Numbered from the stretch's first letter, positions 51,919 through 60,479 are shown. The stretch is 64,000 nucleotides of DNA from Microbacterium hydrocarbonoxydans (GCF_904831005.1 NZ_LR882982.1:2542001-2606000), one strand, 5' to 3'. Made by a program: numbers and translations. The notes: generated from the letters alone by a model not told the origin.

Positions 51919-53620
51919 CGTCTCTTTCGGAGGGTTCGTCGTGGACTGCCGCCGCGGGCCGTTCCGCAACCGCATCATGGTGCATGTCGAAGGCCGGCCG
52001 CTCGCTGCGGATCCGCGGCATCGAGGTGAAGTTGTGGCGGGGCGGGGGGCATGACGTCGCCCACTCGAGCGACGCGCCGTACCCCCAGGGATCGTCGACC
52101 GTGACCTTGGGCGCCTTGCGCGCGGTGAGCCACACGTTGAGGAAGAACGGCAGCATCGATGCTCCGAGGATCATCGCCCCGATCGTCGACACCTGGTTCG
52201 CCCACGTGAACTGGTCCTGTTCGGCGTAGTCGGCGTAGCGGCGCGGCATGCCGTCGACCCCGAGCCAGTGGTGAATCAGGAACGTCATGTGGAAGCCGAC
52301 GAACAGCATCCAGAAGTGCACGTATCCGAGACGCTCGTTCAGCATCCTCCCCGTCCACTTCGGCCACCAGAAGTAGAAGCCCGCGAACATCGCGAACACC
52401 ACTGTTCCGAACACCACGTAGTGGAAGTGCGCCACGACGAAGTACGTGTCATGCAGCGGGAAGTCCAGCGGCGGAGACGCCAGGATGACGCCGGTGAGAC
52501 CCCCGAAGACGAAGGTGACCAAGAACCCGAGCGCGAACACCATGGGCGTCTCGAACGTGACGGATCCTCGCCACATGGTGCCGATCCAGTTGAAGATCTT
52601 CACGCCCGTCGGCACCGCGATCAGCATGGTCATGAGGGCGAAGAACGGCAGCAGCACCGCACCGGTGACATACATGTGATGTGCCCACACCGCGACGGAG
52701 TAGGCGGCGATCGCGATCGTCGCGTACACGATCGTCTTGTAGCCGAAGAGAGGCTTGCGGCTGAAGACCGGGAAGATCTCCGACACGATGCCGAAGAAGG
52801 GCAGCGCGATCACGTACACCTCCGGGTGACCGAAGAACCAGAACAGGTGCTGCCAGAGAAGCACCCCGCCGTTCTGCGGGTCGAAGATGTGCGCGCCGAG
52901 CACTCGGTCGGCGGCGGCCGCGAACAGTGCAGCTGCCAGCACGGGAAAGGCCATGAGCACCAGCAGACTCGTGATCAGCGTGTTCCACGTGAAGATCGGC
53001 ATGCGCCACATCGTCATTCCCGGAGCCCGCATCGTGATGATCGTCGTGATGAAGTTCACCGCGCCGAGGATGGTGCCGAAGCCCGAGATGCCGAGACCCA
53101 GCATCCAGAGATTCCCTCCCGCACCCGGGGTGAAGGTCGCGCTCGCCAGCGGCTGATATGCCGTCCACCCGAACGACGCGGATCCCTGCGGCGTCAGGAA
53201 GCCGGCGAGAGCGACCGTCGAACCGAACAGGAACAGCCAGAACGAGAACGCGTTCAGCCTCGGGAACGCGACATCGGGTGCGCCGATCTGCAGGGGCATG
53301 ATCGCGTTCGCGAACCCCGCGAACAGCGGCGTCGCGAACATCAGCAGCATGATCGTGCCGTGCATCGTGAACAGCTGGTTGTACTGCTCCTTCGTGGGCA
53401 TCAGCTGCATCCCCGGTGCGAAGAGCTCGGCGCGGATCACCAGAGCCATCACGCCGCCGAGCAGGAAGAAGATCACCGACGAGATGAGATACATGTACCC
53501 GATCGTCTTGTGGTCGGTGGAGGTGATCCACCTGACGACGATGTTGCCCTTCTGCTCCACCCGTGACGAGCTCATCAGAGCCGCCTGGCGCGCCGTCGAC
53601 TGTCGGGGTGCGCTCGACAT
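51884..53620 (-). CDS. ctaD: cytochrome c oxidase subunit I, orphan copy
   Basis: A 578-aa aa3-type oxidase subunit with 12 helices. Haem/Cu ligands: HGTIMLLMF (low-spin His), [11 protein letters not shown] (Cu-B His and Tyr), HHMYVTG (His-His of Cu-B), and [16 protein letters not shown] (haem a3 and a His). No ctaC, ctaE or qcr genes adjoin, so it is separate from the usual respiratory cluster. The C-terminus has an extra hydrophilic tail of about 45 aa that overlaps the M24 gene. Confidence 0.93.
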   Translation of the reverse strand: MSSAPRQSTARQAALMSSSRVEQKGNIVVRWITSTDHKTIGYMYLISSVIFFLLGGVMALVIRAELFAPGMQLMPTKEQYNQLFTMHGTIMLLMFATPLFAGFANAIMPLQIGAPDVAFPRLNAFSFWLFLFGSTVALAGFLTPQGSASFGWTAYQPLASATFTPGAGGNLWMLGLGISGFGTILGAVNFITTIITMRAPGMTMWRMPIFTWNTLITSLLVLMAFPVLAAALFAAAADRVLGAHIFDPQNGGVLLWQHLFWFFGHPEVYVIALPFFGIVSEIFPVFSRKPLFGYKTIVYATIAIAAYSVAVWAHHMYVTGAVLLPFFALMTMLIAVPTGVKIFNWIGTMWRGSVTFETPMVFALGFLVTFVFGGLTGVILASPPLDFPLHDTYFVVAHFHYVVFGTVVFAMFAGFYFWWPKWTGRMLNERLGYVHFWMLFVGFHMTFLIHHWLGVDGMPRRYADYAEQDQFTWANQVSTIGAMILGASMLPFFLNVWLTARKAPKVTVDDPWGYGASLEWATSCPPPRHNFTSMPRIRSERPAFDMHHDAVAERPAAAVHDEPSERDVRQSEGRAEPR

Positions 53621-53868
53621 CCGTCCCTCTTCTCATCCATCCCGCAGAACCTGCGATGACGGTAGGGAGGCGCCGAACCGCGACGGAGGGGATTGACAAT
53701 TCTCAGAGCCTGCCCGATCATCGCGGGCGCTGTGGCCGTCTGCGGGCCGGCAGAGCGAGCGGGCAGGCTACGACGAGTCGAACCGACCAGTCAAGAGTCT
53801 CTTTCGGCGCGTGCGAGTCTCGCTACCTTCTCTGGCACACCGGACATCGCACCGATCAGGAGGACATC

Positions 53869-54342
53869 ATGAGTGACACAGCACGCACGGAACGTTACGC
53901 GGGAACCCCCATCCAGAAGACGGCTCTCATCGTGGGCATCGTGTTCCTGCTCGTGGGGATCGCAGGATTCATCCCCGGACTCACGCACTCCGCCGAACAC
54001 CTCCATGGTGCGGGCGCCGGATCCGAAGCCCACCTGCTGGGCGTGTTCCAGGTGTCGGTGCTGCACAACTTCGTGCACCTCGCCTTCGCGCTCGGCGGAA
54101 TCGCCCTCGCCGCCCGCGTTCGCGCGTCGCGGCTGTACCTCATCGTCGGCGGAGCGCTCTATCTGGTGGTGTGGCTCTACGGACTCATCGCGGTGGGCAA
54201 CGAACAGCTCAACTTCATTCCGGTCAACGACGCAGACAACTGGCTGCACCTCGGACTCGGTGTCGGCATGATCCTCCTCGGGGTGTTCGTCAACCGCGCT
54301 CCGCGACTCTCTCGCACGCACGACGGCAGCCTGCGCGCCTGA
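53869..54342 (+). CDS. DUF4383 membrane protein
   Basis: A 157-aa membrane protein with four helices (IVGIVFLLVGIAGFIPGL, LHNFVHLAFALGGIALAA, LYLIVGGALYLVVWLYGLI, LHLGLGVGMILLGVFV). The pattern GVFQVSVLHNFVHLAFGLGG...NDADNWLHLGLGVGMI is that of DUF4383. CAGGAGG is a strong RBS. Often near stress or redox genes; function unknown. Confidence 0.85.
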   Translation: MSDTARTERYAGTPIQKTALIVGIVFLLVGIAGFIPGLTHSAEHLHGAGAGSEAHLLGVFQVSVLHNFVHLAFALGGIALAARVRASRLYLIVGGALYLVVWLYGLIAVGNEQLNFIPVNDADNWLHLGLGVGMILLGVFVNRAPRLSRTHDGSLRA

Positions 54343-54421
54343 CCGGGCGATCGCGACGAACGGATGCTCGCACCGGGTCAAGCCCCTTGGTGGCCGCGGA
54401 CCCCGCGAGTTGACTGCTCGC

Positions 54422-54928
54422 ATGGCATCCGACACCAACGACGCCGGCGAGCGGCCGCAGCGTACCGAAGACGGTCACCACGTCATGATCGACGGGCGGC
54501 GCTGGCGCGCCACAGACCCCTCGATCCCGGAGGGCTTCCGTCAGGAGCTGGTGGACGAGCTGATGGCAGCTCGTCGAGCTGTCAGAGCCGGCGAGCCGAA
54601 CGCTCGCCGACGGGTACAGGATGCGAAGACAGCGCTCGGCGAGCGCGGTGCCCCGTGGTGGGAGGATCGCACGGGCTCCGCGTTCGACGAGCGCATCGCT
54701 GCGGCCGTGCGCTCGCTGACGCGCAAGCGCGACCAGTCCTCGATCTGCCCGAGCGATGTGGCGCGCACAGTGGGCGGGGAATCATGGCGTTCGCTGATGC
54801 CGGACGTCCGCAGGGTCGCCGCCGACCTGGCCGACCGAGACGAGGTCGTGGTCACCCAGCAGGGCGACGCCGTCAGCATCCGCGAGGCCCGCGGTCCCGT
54901 GCGCATCGTGCGCGGACCACGACTGTGA
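54422..54928 (+). CDS. DUF3253 protein
   Basis: A 168-aa soluble protein. Residues about 10-75 hold a conserved dgHhvvIDGRRWRATDP-type N-terminus, and residues 85-150 are the DUF3253 winged-helix-like domain (FDERIAAAVRSLT, SSICPSDVARTVGGESWRSLMPDVR). It may bind DNA. An in-frame TTG 12 nt upstream is a weaker start. No partner genes adjoin. Confidence 0.8.
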   Translation: MASDTNDAGERPQRTEDGHHVMIDGRRWRATDPSIPEGFRQELVDELMAARRAVRAGEPNARRRVQDAKTALGERGAPWWEDRTGSAFDERIAAAVRSLTRKRDQSSICPSDVARTVGGESWRSLMPDVRRVAADLADRDEVVVTQQGDAVSIREARGPVRIVRGPRL

Positions 54929-54939
54929 CGACGGATCGC

Positions 54940-55746
54940 TCACGTCGCGCTCCGCACCATGGAACGCCGCTCGTCCGAGGCGGAGAGAGCTCTGCCCATC
55001 CCGTGCACCACGCGCAGCAGCGCCGGAAGCTGCTGCGCGGCCGTCGACGGATGCTCGGGATGCCACTGCACGCCGAGGAACGGCAGGGAGTCGTGCGTGA
55101 TCGCCTCGACCACCCCATCGGCCGCCTGCAGGGCGACGCGGAATCCGTGACCGAGCTGATCGACCGCCTGATGATGGATGCACAGGAGCGGCGGACGCAG
55201 GCCCGCAGACAGTGAGGCGACTCCGGCGACGCGACTCACGACGAACGGGGCTGCGTCAGGGCCGCGGTGTCCGCCGACGTGCTGGTGGAGGGTGCCACCG
55301 AGGGCGACGTTCATCAGCTGCATGCCGCGGCACACACCGAGCAGAGGTCGACGCGACCGCACGGCCTCCATGACGACGGCGATCTGCGTGCGGTCGGCGC
55401 GATGCTGGTAATCCGTGTGCCGAGGTCGCCTGTCGGGCTGACCATACAGTGCGGGCTCGACGTCGTCGCCGCCGAGGATCACCACGATGTCGGCCTCGCG
55501 CGATGCGCGCTGCAGTTGCTGCTCCGACTCCTCACCGGCCGCGTGCAGCGATGCCGACCAGCCCATCTGCTCGACGGCGGCGACGGCCGCTGCGTTGAGC
55601 CCGTCGAGAATCGTCTGATAGCGGGTCTCCGCCGACCGGCGGTGCGTGCGCACATGGAAGAGCGCGACGTGCGTGCGCCCGCGGGATGCCCGACGTGCGG
55701 CGTTCTGAGCGTCCACCGCAGCAGCAGCATGGATCTCTGCGGTCAT
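54940..55746 (-). CDS. class I glutamine amidotransferase-like hydrolase (PuuD-type, peptidase C26)
   Basis: A 268-aa hydrolase. ILGGDDVEPALYG, catalytic C139 in GVCRGMQLMNVALGG, SLPFLGVQWHPEHP with His and Glu. The family hydrolyses gamma-glutamyl amides such as gamma-Glu-GABA. A basic Ala/Arg-rich N-terminus of about 25 aa is additional. Divergently arranged with a LysR gene, the usual sign of LysR control. Confidence 0.85.
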   Translation of the reverse strand: MTAEIHAAAAVDAQNAARRASRGRTHVALFHVRTHRRSAETRYQTILDGLNAAAVAAVEQMGWSASLHAAGEESEQQLQRASREADIVVILGGDDVEPALYGQPDRRPRHTDYQHRADRTQIAVVMEAVRSRRPLLGVCRGMQLMNVALGGTLHQHVGGHRGPDAAPFVVSRVAGVASLSAGLRPPLLCIHHQAVDQLGHGFRVALQAADGVVEAITHDSLPFLGVQWHPEHPSTAAQQLPALLRVVHGMGRALSASDERRSMVRSAT

Positions 55747-55869
55747 CGTGCCGGTCCTTCTGTCTAGTGCCTCCCGTCAAGTTGAACGGGAACACAATCC
55801 CAGGTCAAATACGATTTTCGTCACCGATTCATAGCGTCCTGCTCGCAATGCATCCGTAACGCCGCGGTA

Positions 55870-55884
55870 ATACGCGGCCCGTAT
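55870..55884 (+). promoter_or_regulatory. LysR box and promoter of the LysR gene
   Basis: ATACG-CGGCC-CGTAT, which contains a T-N11-A LysR motif. It overlaps TATCGT (55882-55887), a -10 only 6 nt before the LysR ATG. This predicts a leaderless, autorepressed transcript. The same site can regulate the divergent amidotransferase gene. Confidence 0.5.
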
Positions 55885-55893
55885 CGTGCGGGG

Positions 55894-56811
55894 ATGGAAC
55901 TCCGTCAGCTGCGGTACTTCATGGCCGTCGCGGACGAGCTGCATTTCGGTCGTGCTGCCCAGCGGCTGCACATGTCGCAGCCCCCGCTGAGCGTGCAGGT
56001 GCGTCGGCTCGAGCGTGAGATCGGCGTCGCGCTCTTCGAGAGAACCACCCGACGGGTGACGTTGACGCCTGCCGGCCTGCATCTCCAGGAGCGCGCCAGG
56101 AGGATCCTCGACGAGGTCGACTCCGTGCGTGGAGAGATGCGCGACTACGTCGTCGGTCTCGCCGGTCAGCTGACTGCGGGCTTCGTGAGCTCAGCCAACT
56201 ACACCGTGCTTCCCGAGGTGGTGCAGCTGTTCCGTGCGCGACGCGAGCGAGTGTCCCTGACACTCGTTCCGTTGACGTCCGGCGAGCAGTTCGACCGACT
56301 GCGCGACGGGACGCTAGACGTCGGCCTCGTGCGCGACGAGGTTCCCGCCGGTGTGTCGTCTGCCGCGCTGACGGCGGAGGTCGTCTATGAAGAGAGGCTG
56401 GTGATGTGCCTTCCGGTGGCGCATCCGCTCGCCGCCCGCGCCGAGATCGCCGTCGAGGAGATCCTGGATGTGCCGATGATCGCCTACCCGCGCTCGCTCA
56501 TGCCGGGCTTCGTCGGTCGAGTCGATCAGGTGCTGGGGCTCTCATCCGGCGCGATGCGCGTGGTCGAAGAGGTCGTGCATCAGGAGACCGCGCTGGGTTT
56601 CGTCGCGGCGGGTGTCGGTGCGAGCATCCTGCCCGAATCCGTACGGCAGCTCGTTCCGCCCTCGATCGCGGTGGTGCCGATCGCCGGTTCGCCGACGACT
56701 CGGCTGCTCGCCGCACGACGGGCGAACGACGAGCGCAATGCGTCATGCGCCGCATTCATCGAGTGCCTGCACGACGCCGCAGCGGGCCTCAGAGCACTCC
56801 AGATCGCGTGA
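55894..56811 (+). CDS. LysR-family transcriptional regulator
   Basis: A 305-aa LTTR. The HTH is MELRQLRYFMAVADELHFG followed by RAAQRLHMSQPPLSVQVRRLE; the effector domain (about 90-295) contains TAGFVSSANYTVLPEVV and LGFVAAGVGASILPESV. CatM/BenM-like length. Its expected target is the divergent glutamine-amidotransferase-like gene; ligand unknown. Confidence 0.92.
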   Translation: MELRQLRYFMAVADELHFGRAAQRLHMSQPPLSVQVRRLEREIGVALFERTTRRVTLTPAGLHLQERARRILDEVDSVRGEMRDYVVGLAGQLTAGFVSSANYTVLPEVVQLFRARRERVSLTLVPLTSGEQFDRLRDGTLDVGLVRDEVPAGVSSAALTAEVVYEERLVMCLPVAHPLAARAEIAVEEILDVPMIAYPRSLMPGFVGRVDQVLGLSSGAMRVVEEVVHQETALGFVAAGVGASILPESVRQLVPPSIAVVPIAGSPTTRLLAARRANDERNASCAAFIECLHDAAAGLRALQIA

Positions 56812-56831
56812 CCCGCACCTTCTGACCGGCG

Positions 56832-57113
56832 TCAGATGAGGTCGTAGTACCCGCCGTAGGGGTACTCGATGTCACCGGTATCCCGCTCGTCGAACGCCAC
56901 CGTCGCCGTGCTGATCGTGACGCGACTCCGCTGCGTGATCAGGACGCTGACCTGTCGATTGCCGACGACCACGAAATCCACGAAAGTTCCTGACGTCTTC
57001 ACGGCGGCCTCTATCCGGTGACGCAGATCCGCGACGTTCTGATCCTGCGCGAGCAGATAGCTCACGGAGTCGAAGATGGCCTCTGTCTGGATCATCGTCT
57101 TCGCCTCTGTCAT
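56832..57113 (-). CDS. small hypothetical protein of the WXG operon
   Basis: A 93-aa protein I cannot assign. It is largely beta-rich after residue 45 (FVDFVVVGNRQVSVLITQ, RVTISTATVAFDE) and ends in DIEYPYGGYYDLI, an aromatic tail. An inner ATG (MIQTEAIF) also has an RBS. Last gene of the four-gene WXG operon; a 73-nt gap precedes it. Confidence 0.6.
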   Translation of the reverse strand: MTEAKTMIQTEAIFDSVSYLLAQDQNVADLRHRIEAAVKTSGTFVDFVVVGNRQVSVLITQRSRVTISTATVAFDERDTGDIEYPYGGYYDLI

Positions 57114-57186
57114 AAGCGAACGCTATCCTCGTGGCCCTCACCCGGGAAGGGGGGTTGCGGCTGAGCCTCCGACATGGCAGAGGCGC

Positions 57187-57474
57187 TCATCGTCGCCAGG
57201 CGCCGGCGCGCCGCCGGTCGACAGCACCGATGTCCTCGACATGCTCGCGCACCTGAACGGTGATACCCGAACCCAGGGAACGCATCGCCGAGAGCGACGA
57301 CTGCGCTGCGGCGTACGACCGGTGGAACGCCTCGCGAGCATCCCCGTTCCACTGCGATTCCAAGGCGGCAGCCTCAGCGCGCAGACGTTCGAGAGATCGT
57401 TCCATCGCGTCGAACTGGTCGTCGATCCTGCGACACATCTCGTTCAGCGGTGCACTGTTCACTCTCATCGCCAT
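57187..57474 (-). CDS. WXG100-family (ESAT-6-like) protein
   Basis: A 95-aa helical-hairpin protein. The hairpin turn carries W42-N43-G44 (ALESQWNGDAREAF), flanked by heptad-like helices. This is the WXG100 signature of type VII secretion substrates. It overlaps the upstream gene by 10 nt if started at the first ATG, which has GAGGG at better distance than the second. The C-terminus is Arg-rich (DRRRAGAWRR). No ESX core gene is in the window. Confidence 0.8.
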   Translation of the reverse strand: MAMRVNSAPLNEMCRRIDDQFDAMERSLERLRAEAAALESQWNGDAREAFHRSYAAAQSSLSAMRSLGSGITVQVREHVEDIGAVDRRRAGAWRR

Positions 57475-57767
57475 ACGATGCCCTCGCTCTCCGTCATGCT
57501 CGACCTGTGCGAACGGTACTCGCTCAGGCCGCCGAGTCTCATCAACTGCTCCGCGCTCATCCGACCGTTCAGCACCCGGTCGGCGGCCTCGCGCATATCG
57601 TCGGTCACGGCAGAGGACCGCGCCACCTCGCGCAGCAGATCGCGCATGGCGGCGTGCGCCTCCGACGTGGTGGGAAGCCCCGGGATCAACTCGGGTTCGC
57701 GTGCATCGAATCCGCTCCGCGGCCGAAGCCGCTCGCGATACTCGGCGGCATCGTCGTCGAGGCTCAT
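57465..57767 (-). CDS. small hypothetical protein between WXG proteins
   Basis: A 100-aa acidic, helical protein (MSLDDDAAEYRERLRPRSG). It has no recognisable domain. It overlaps both neighbours (4 nt with the large WXG protein, 10 nt with the WXG100 gene), so the three are coupled. Similar short proteins in ESX-type loci are chaperones or immunity proteins, but nothing here proves either. Confidence 0.65.
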   Translation of the reverse strand: MSLDDDAAEYRERLRPRSGFDAREPELIPGLPTTSEAHAAMRDLLREVARSSAVTDDMREAADRVLNGRMSAEQLMRLGGLSEYRSHRSSMTESEGIVWR

Positions 57768-58891
57768 GACGTCTCCACCATCTCGGGGATGTGCAGTGAC
57801 GCGGTGATGTCGCTGAACTTCGTGCCCAGGTCCTTCGCAGTCGTCATCGCGTCGACCAGAGTCTGCATGTCAGAGATCTTGCCCGTGATGTCGAGCCACT
57901 TCTTCGCTCCCGATGCGATCGCACCTCCGCCGAGCAGCCAGCCGACGACGCTCACCTTCTTGCCCGCTGCGATGCCGAGAGCCGCGATGTAGGCATCGAT
58001 CGCAAGGTCCTCGAGGATCCCGCCGATGATCTCTGCCGCCGACACCACGGCGTCGCAGAACGTGGTGATCTCCTCAGAGACGCGAGTGCAGCCGTCGGCG
58101 GCTTCCTTGATCACATCGAGGACATCGTTCAGATACTCGACCGCGCTGTTCGCGGAGTATCCCTGCCAGTAGAGTTGGACGCCGCCGAAGACCTGCAGCA
58201 GGCTGGAGTGCATGTCGGTCAGGAACCGGCTCATCCCCTTGAGCACGAAGGCATACTGACGCAGCGCTCCCCAGCCTCCGCCGAAGCCCTCCATGATGGT
58301 GTCGCGTGCCCGCGTGACGCCCATCTGCCCGAGCGCCTCTTTGAGGTCGCCGACCGGATCGATCACGATGTTGCCGAACAGCGGCTTGGTGAACAGGTCG
58401 GCTTCGTCGTATGCGCTCGAACCGGCATCGAAATAGAAGCCCGCCCCGTTCACGGCCGGCCACTTCGGCGCGGGCATGGTGTCGGAATCCTCCGGGCGAT
58501 CCCATTCCGGCGTGATGCGGGGCTTCGCCGACTTGTTGATCGCATCACCGGGTGTCGGATCGTTGCCGTTGTACTCGGTGGGGTCGATGAGGTCGAAGCG
58601 TGCGGCTCTGTTCAGATCGAGTTCACGGCCTTCGGATGCCACGCTGCGCAACTCGACGGACACCGAGTCGAAGACGTTCTGCATGTGAGCGGTCCACTGC
58701 AGCAGGCCCCGGTGAACGCTCATCGCCACGGTGGTCGCACTCGAGTAGATCGAGGCACCGGGCAGGCCGCTGATCACGATGGGCACGAGACCCGACGATG
58801 CGATCTCGGCGATCCCGTCGCGCCAGGTGTCCAGCGCGGCGGCCTGATTGTCGAGACCATCCGGGTCGAGCCAGAAGTCGAAATCGTCCAC
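57764..58891 (-). CDS. large WXG-like protein, probable type VII-linked
   Basis: A 375-aa protein without signal peptide. W242-Q243-G244 (QLYWQGYSANSAVEYL) is a WXG hairpin turn, between the helix FVLKGMSRFLTDMHSSLLQVF and a second long helix. The N-terminal 100 aa form another helical bundle (LDNQAAALDTWRDGIAEIA). The C-terminal 100 aa include a hydrophobic stretch (YIAALGIAAGKKVSVVGWLLGGGAI). The GTG start follows GGGGGG. First gene of the operon. Could be an LXG-like effector scaffold or a chaperone; no toxin domain is recognisable. Confidence 0.6.
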   Translation of the reverse strand: MDDFDFWLDPDGLDNQAAALDTWRDGIAEIASSGLVPIVISGLPGASIYSSATTVAMSVHRGLLQWTAHMQNVFDSVSVELRSVASEGRELDLNRAARFDLIDPTEYNGNDPTPGDAINKSAKPRITPEWDRPEDSDTMPAPKWPAVNGAGFYFDAGSSAYDEADLFTKPLFGNIVIDPVGDLKEALGQMGVTRARDTIMEGFGGGWGALRQYAFVLKGMSRFLTDMHSSLLQVFGGVQLYWQGYSANSAVEYLNDVLDVIKEAADGCTRVSEEITTFCDAVVSAAEIIGGILEDLAIDAYIAALGIAAGKKVSVVGWLLGGGAIASGAKKWLDITGKISDMQTLVDAMTTAKDLGTKFSDITASLHIPEMVETS

Positions 58892-58971
58892 GATCCCCCC
58901 GATCGTCGTCCTCCCCAGGTTAGTCGGAGACCCGCTCTCGACGCGAACGACGGGGCGCCTGCGCGCCCGGG

Positions 58972-59496
58972 TCAGTCATTCGGGCAGGTCACCGCGAAGG
59001 TCAGGGTCGCATCGACGCGCTCGTACTCGCCGGTGACCGTGTTGATCGATGCCGGAACGCCCTCCTCGCGCGGAGCGATGTCGGCGTGCCCCTCGAGGTC
59101 GGTGACGAACAGCACCGACGTCTCGTCATCCCGCACGATCGAGACTTCTCCGCGCGACTGGAACATCGCAGCGACTCCTTCGTCTCCCACCCACGCCGAG
59201 ACGCTCGACTCGGCGCCCTCGTCGTACTGCAGGGTCACGCCGTTCGGAACCAGCGGATCCTCGCCGATCACATTGATGATGCCGTCCCAGTCGCAGAGCG
59301 GCTTCTCCGGGTGTCCGACCAGCTCGTGAGTCTCTCCGTCCTTCTCATAGGTGATCGAGACGGTCGGATCCGAGAACGCGGGCGTCGGCTCCGGGGCGGG
59401 CGTCGGCGTCTCGGCGACCGTCCCGGATGCACACGACGCGAGGAGCAGCGTCGCGATGAGGGTCACGGCGCCGACAGCAGTTCGAGCAGAGGACAT
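58972..59496 (-). CDS. hypothetical lipoprotein
   Basis: A 174-aa secreted lipoprotein. Signal peptide TAVGAVTLIATLLLASC with lipobox LASC (Cys at residue 22), a Pro/Thr linker, then a beta-rich domain with only two cysteines (PLCDWDG and FAVTCPND), probably a disulfide. Not recognised. It lies 80 nt after the start of the WXG operon on the same strand, probably with its own promoter. Confidence 0.75.
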   Translation of the reverse strand: MSSARTAVGAVTLIATLLLASCASGTVAETPTPAPEPTPAFSDPTVSITYEKDGETHELVGHPEKPLCDWDGIINVIGEDPLVPNGVTLQYDEGAESSVSAWVGDEGVAAMFQSRGEVSIVRDDETSVLFVTDLEGHADIAPREEGVPASINTVTGEYERVDATLTFAVTCPND

Positions 59497-59575
59497 CGGT
59501 CAATCCTACGCATCGGCGATGAGGCGTTCTCGAGCGATGGAAGGATCCCCGATGAGATACGCGGATATCCGAGTT

Positions 59576-59700
59576 GTTAACAGATTCATCCACAGCTGTG
59601 GATGAATTTCCCTGGTCACACAGATCATCCTCACTTCCGCGACCGGAGAAGGTCGGGGACCGCGACAGTTGTTAACAGGGTTGTTAACACCTGTGGACGG
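59576..59700. other. GTTAAC/DnaA-box-like region with 24-bp palindrome
   Basis: AT-rich DNA between the two divergent lipoprotein genes. A perfect 24-bp palindrome (ATTCATCCACAG and its complement, 59584-59607) contains two head-to-head nonamers TCATCCACA, one mismatch from the DnaA box. GTTAAC occurs at 59576, 59671 and 59683, and CTGTGGAC at 59691. The 22 bp at 59667-59688 are the inverted exact copy of 27302-27323. Confidence 0.5.
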
Positions 59701-59752
59701 AGGGGCCACGAGGACGCTCGGGTAGGCTCTGGGCGCCGGAAGGGGAGAGTCG

Positions 59753-60310
59753 ATGAAGAGAGTGGCAAGAGCGTGCGCGGTGGCGATCACGGCGGGTGTC
59801 GTCTCCGTGATCGCGGGATGCGCGGCGGGTGCGGTCAACCCGGCACCACCGCAGACCGTCGGTGAGAACTATCCGGGAACCTGCATGCCTTCGGAGTTCT
59901 CCTGGCCGACCGACTTCCTCGAAGCACTGCCGTCAGAGTCTGCCGCAGTCGGCGGACGTGTCGTCGGACTCCGCCTCGAATACCTCGCCGAGCAGTGGGT
60001 GTGGCGCATCCGCAGCGCGGCATCCGCAACCGACGTGTGGGGTGAGCGTGTCGATGACCCCAGCGTCGGGATGGAGTCGATCGTCGACGTGCGCACACTC
60101 GAGGTCCGCTCGTCGGCTGATGCGACGCTCACCGAGGCCGAGCAGAGCGATGGCACCGGAGCACTTGCGGCGGCGATGGCCACGGGCGAGCAGTGGCCGA
60201 GCCCGCTGATCGTCGAGATGACCCGAGAGATGCACGACGGAGCCGCCGTGTGGCGTATCACGACCTGCGACACCGCCACCGCCCAGTTGTCCGAGCAGAC
60301 GATCCCCTGA
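59753..60310 (+). CDS. hypothetical lipoprotein
   Basis: A 185-aa lipoprotein. Signal peptide VARACAVAITAGVVSVIAGC, lipobox IAGC. The mature part has two further cysteines (GTCMPSEF and TTCDTATA). No family recognised. GGGAGAG precedes the ATG and TAGGCT 25 nt upstream is a possible -10. Confidence 0.75.
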   Translation: MKRVARACAVAITAGVVSVIAGCAAGAVNPAPPQTVGENYPGTCMPSEFSWPTDFLEALPSESAAVGGRVVGLRLEYLAEQWVWRIRSAASATDVWGERVDDPSVGMESIVDVRTLEVRSSADATLTEAEQSDGTGALAAAMATGEQWPSPLIVEMTREMHDGAAVWRITTCDTATAQLSEQTIP

Positions 60311-60330
60311 AAACGATGCGCTGCAGAAAC

Positions 60331-60361
60331 GAGAAGGCCCCGCACATGGCGGGGCCTTCTC
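60331..60361. terminator. bidirectional terminator
   Basis: Perfect 13-bp stem GAGAAGGCCCCGC / GCGGGGCCTTCTC with a 5-nt loop, between the convergent lipoprotein and tRNA-Ala genes. Confidence 0.82.
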
Positions 60362-60380
60362 GAACTGTCTCAACACAGTG

Positions 60381-60453
60381 TGGAGCCTAGGAGATTCGAA
60401 CTCCTGACATCCTGCTTGCAAAGCAGGCGCTCTACCAACTGAGCTAAGGCCCC
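60381..60453 (-). tRNA. tRNA-Ala(TGC)
   Basis: 73 nt. Acceptor GGGGCCT/AGGCTCC, D-arm TAGCTCAGTTGGTAGAGC, anticodon stem-loop CCTGC-TTTGCAA-GCAGG (anticodon TGC), T-loop TTCGAAT. CCA is not encoded. Downstream of tRNA-Ile in the same direction. Confidence 0.97.
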
Positions 60454-60479
60454 GTGAGGGTATTCATTTGGTTGATGAG

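Noticed and set aside
56832..58891. Complete type VII secretion locus or toxin-antitoxin system
   Set aside because: Only WXG-like and small proteins are present; no EccB/C/D/E, mycosin, nuclease, ADP-ribosyltransferase or other toxin signature is seen.
28950..60330. Integrated phage or genomic island with an integrase at the tRNA genes
   Set aside because: No integrase, no tRNA 3' duplication found and no phage genes; only the synteny break supports insertion.
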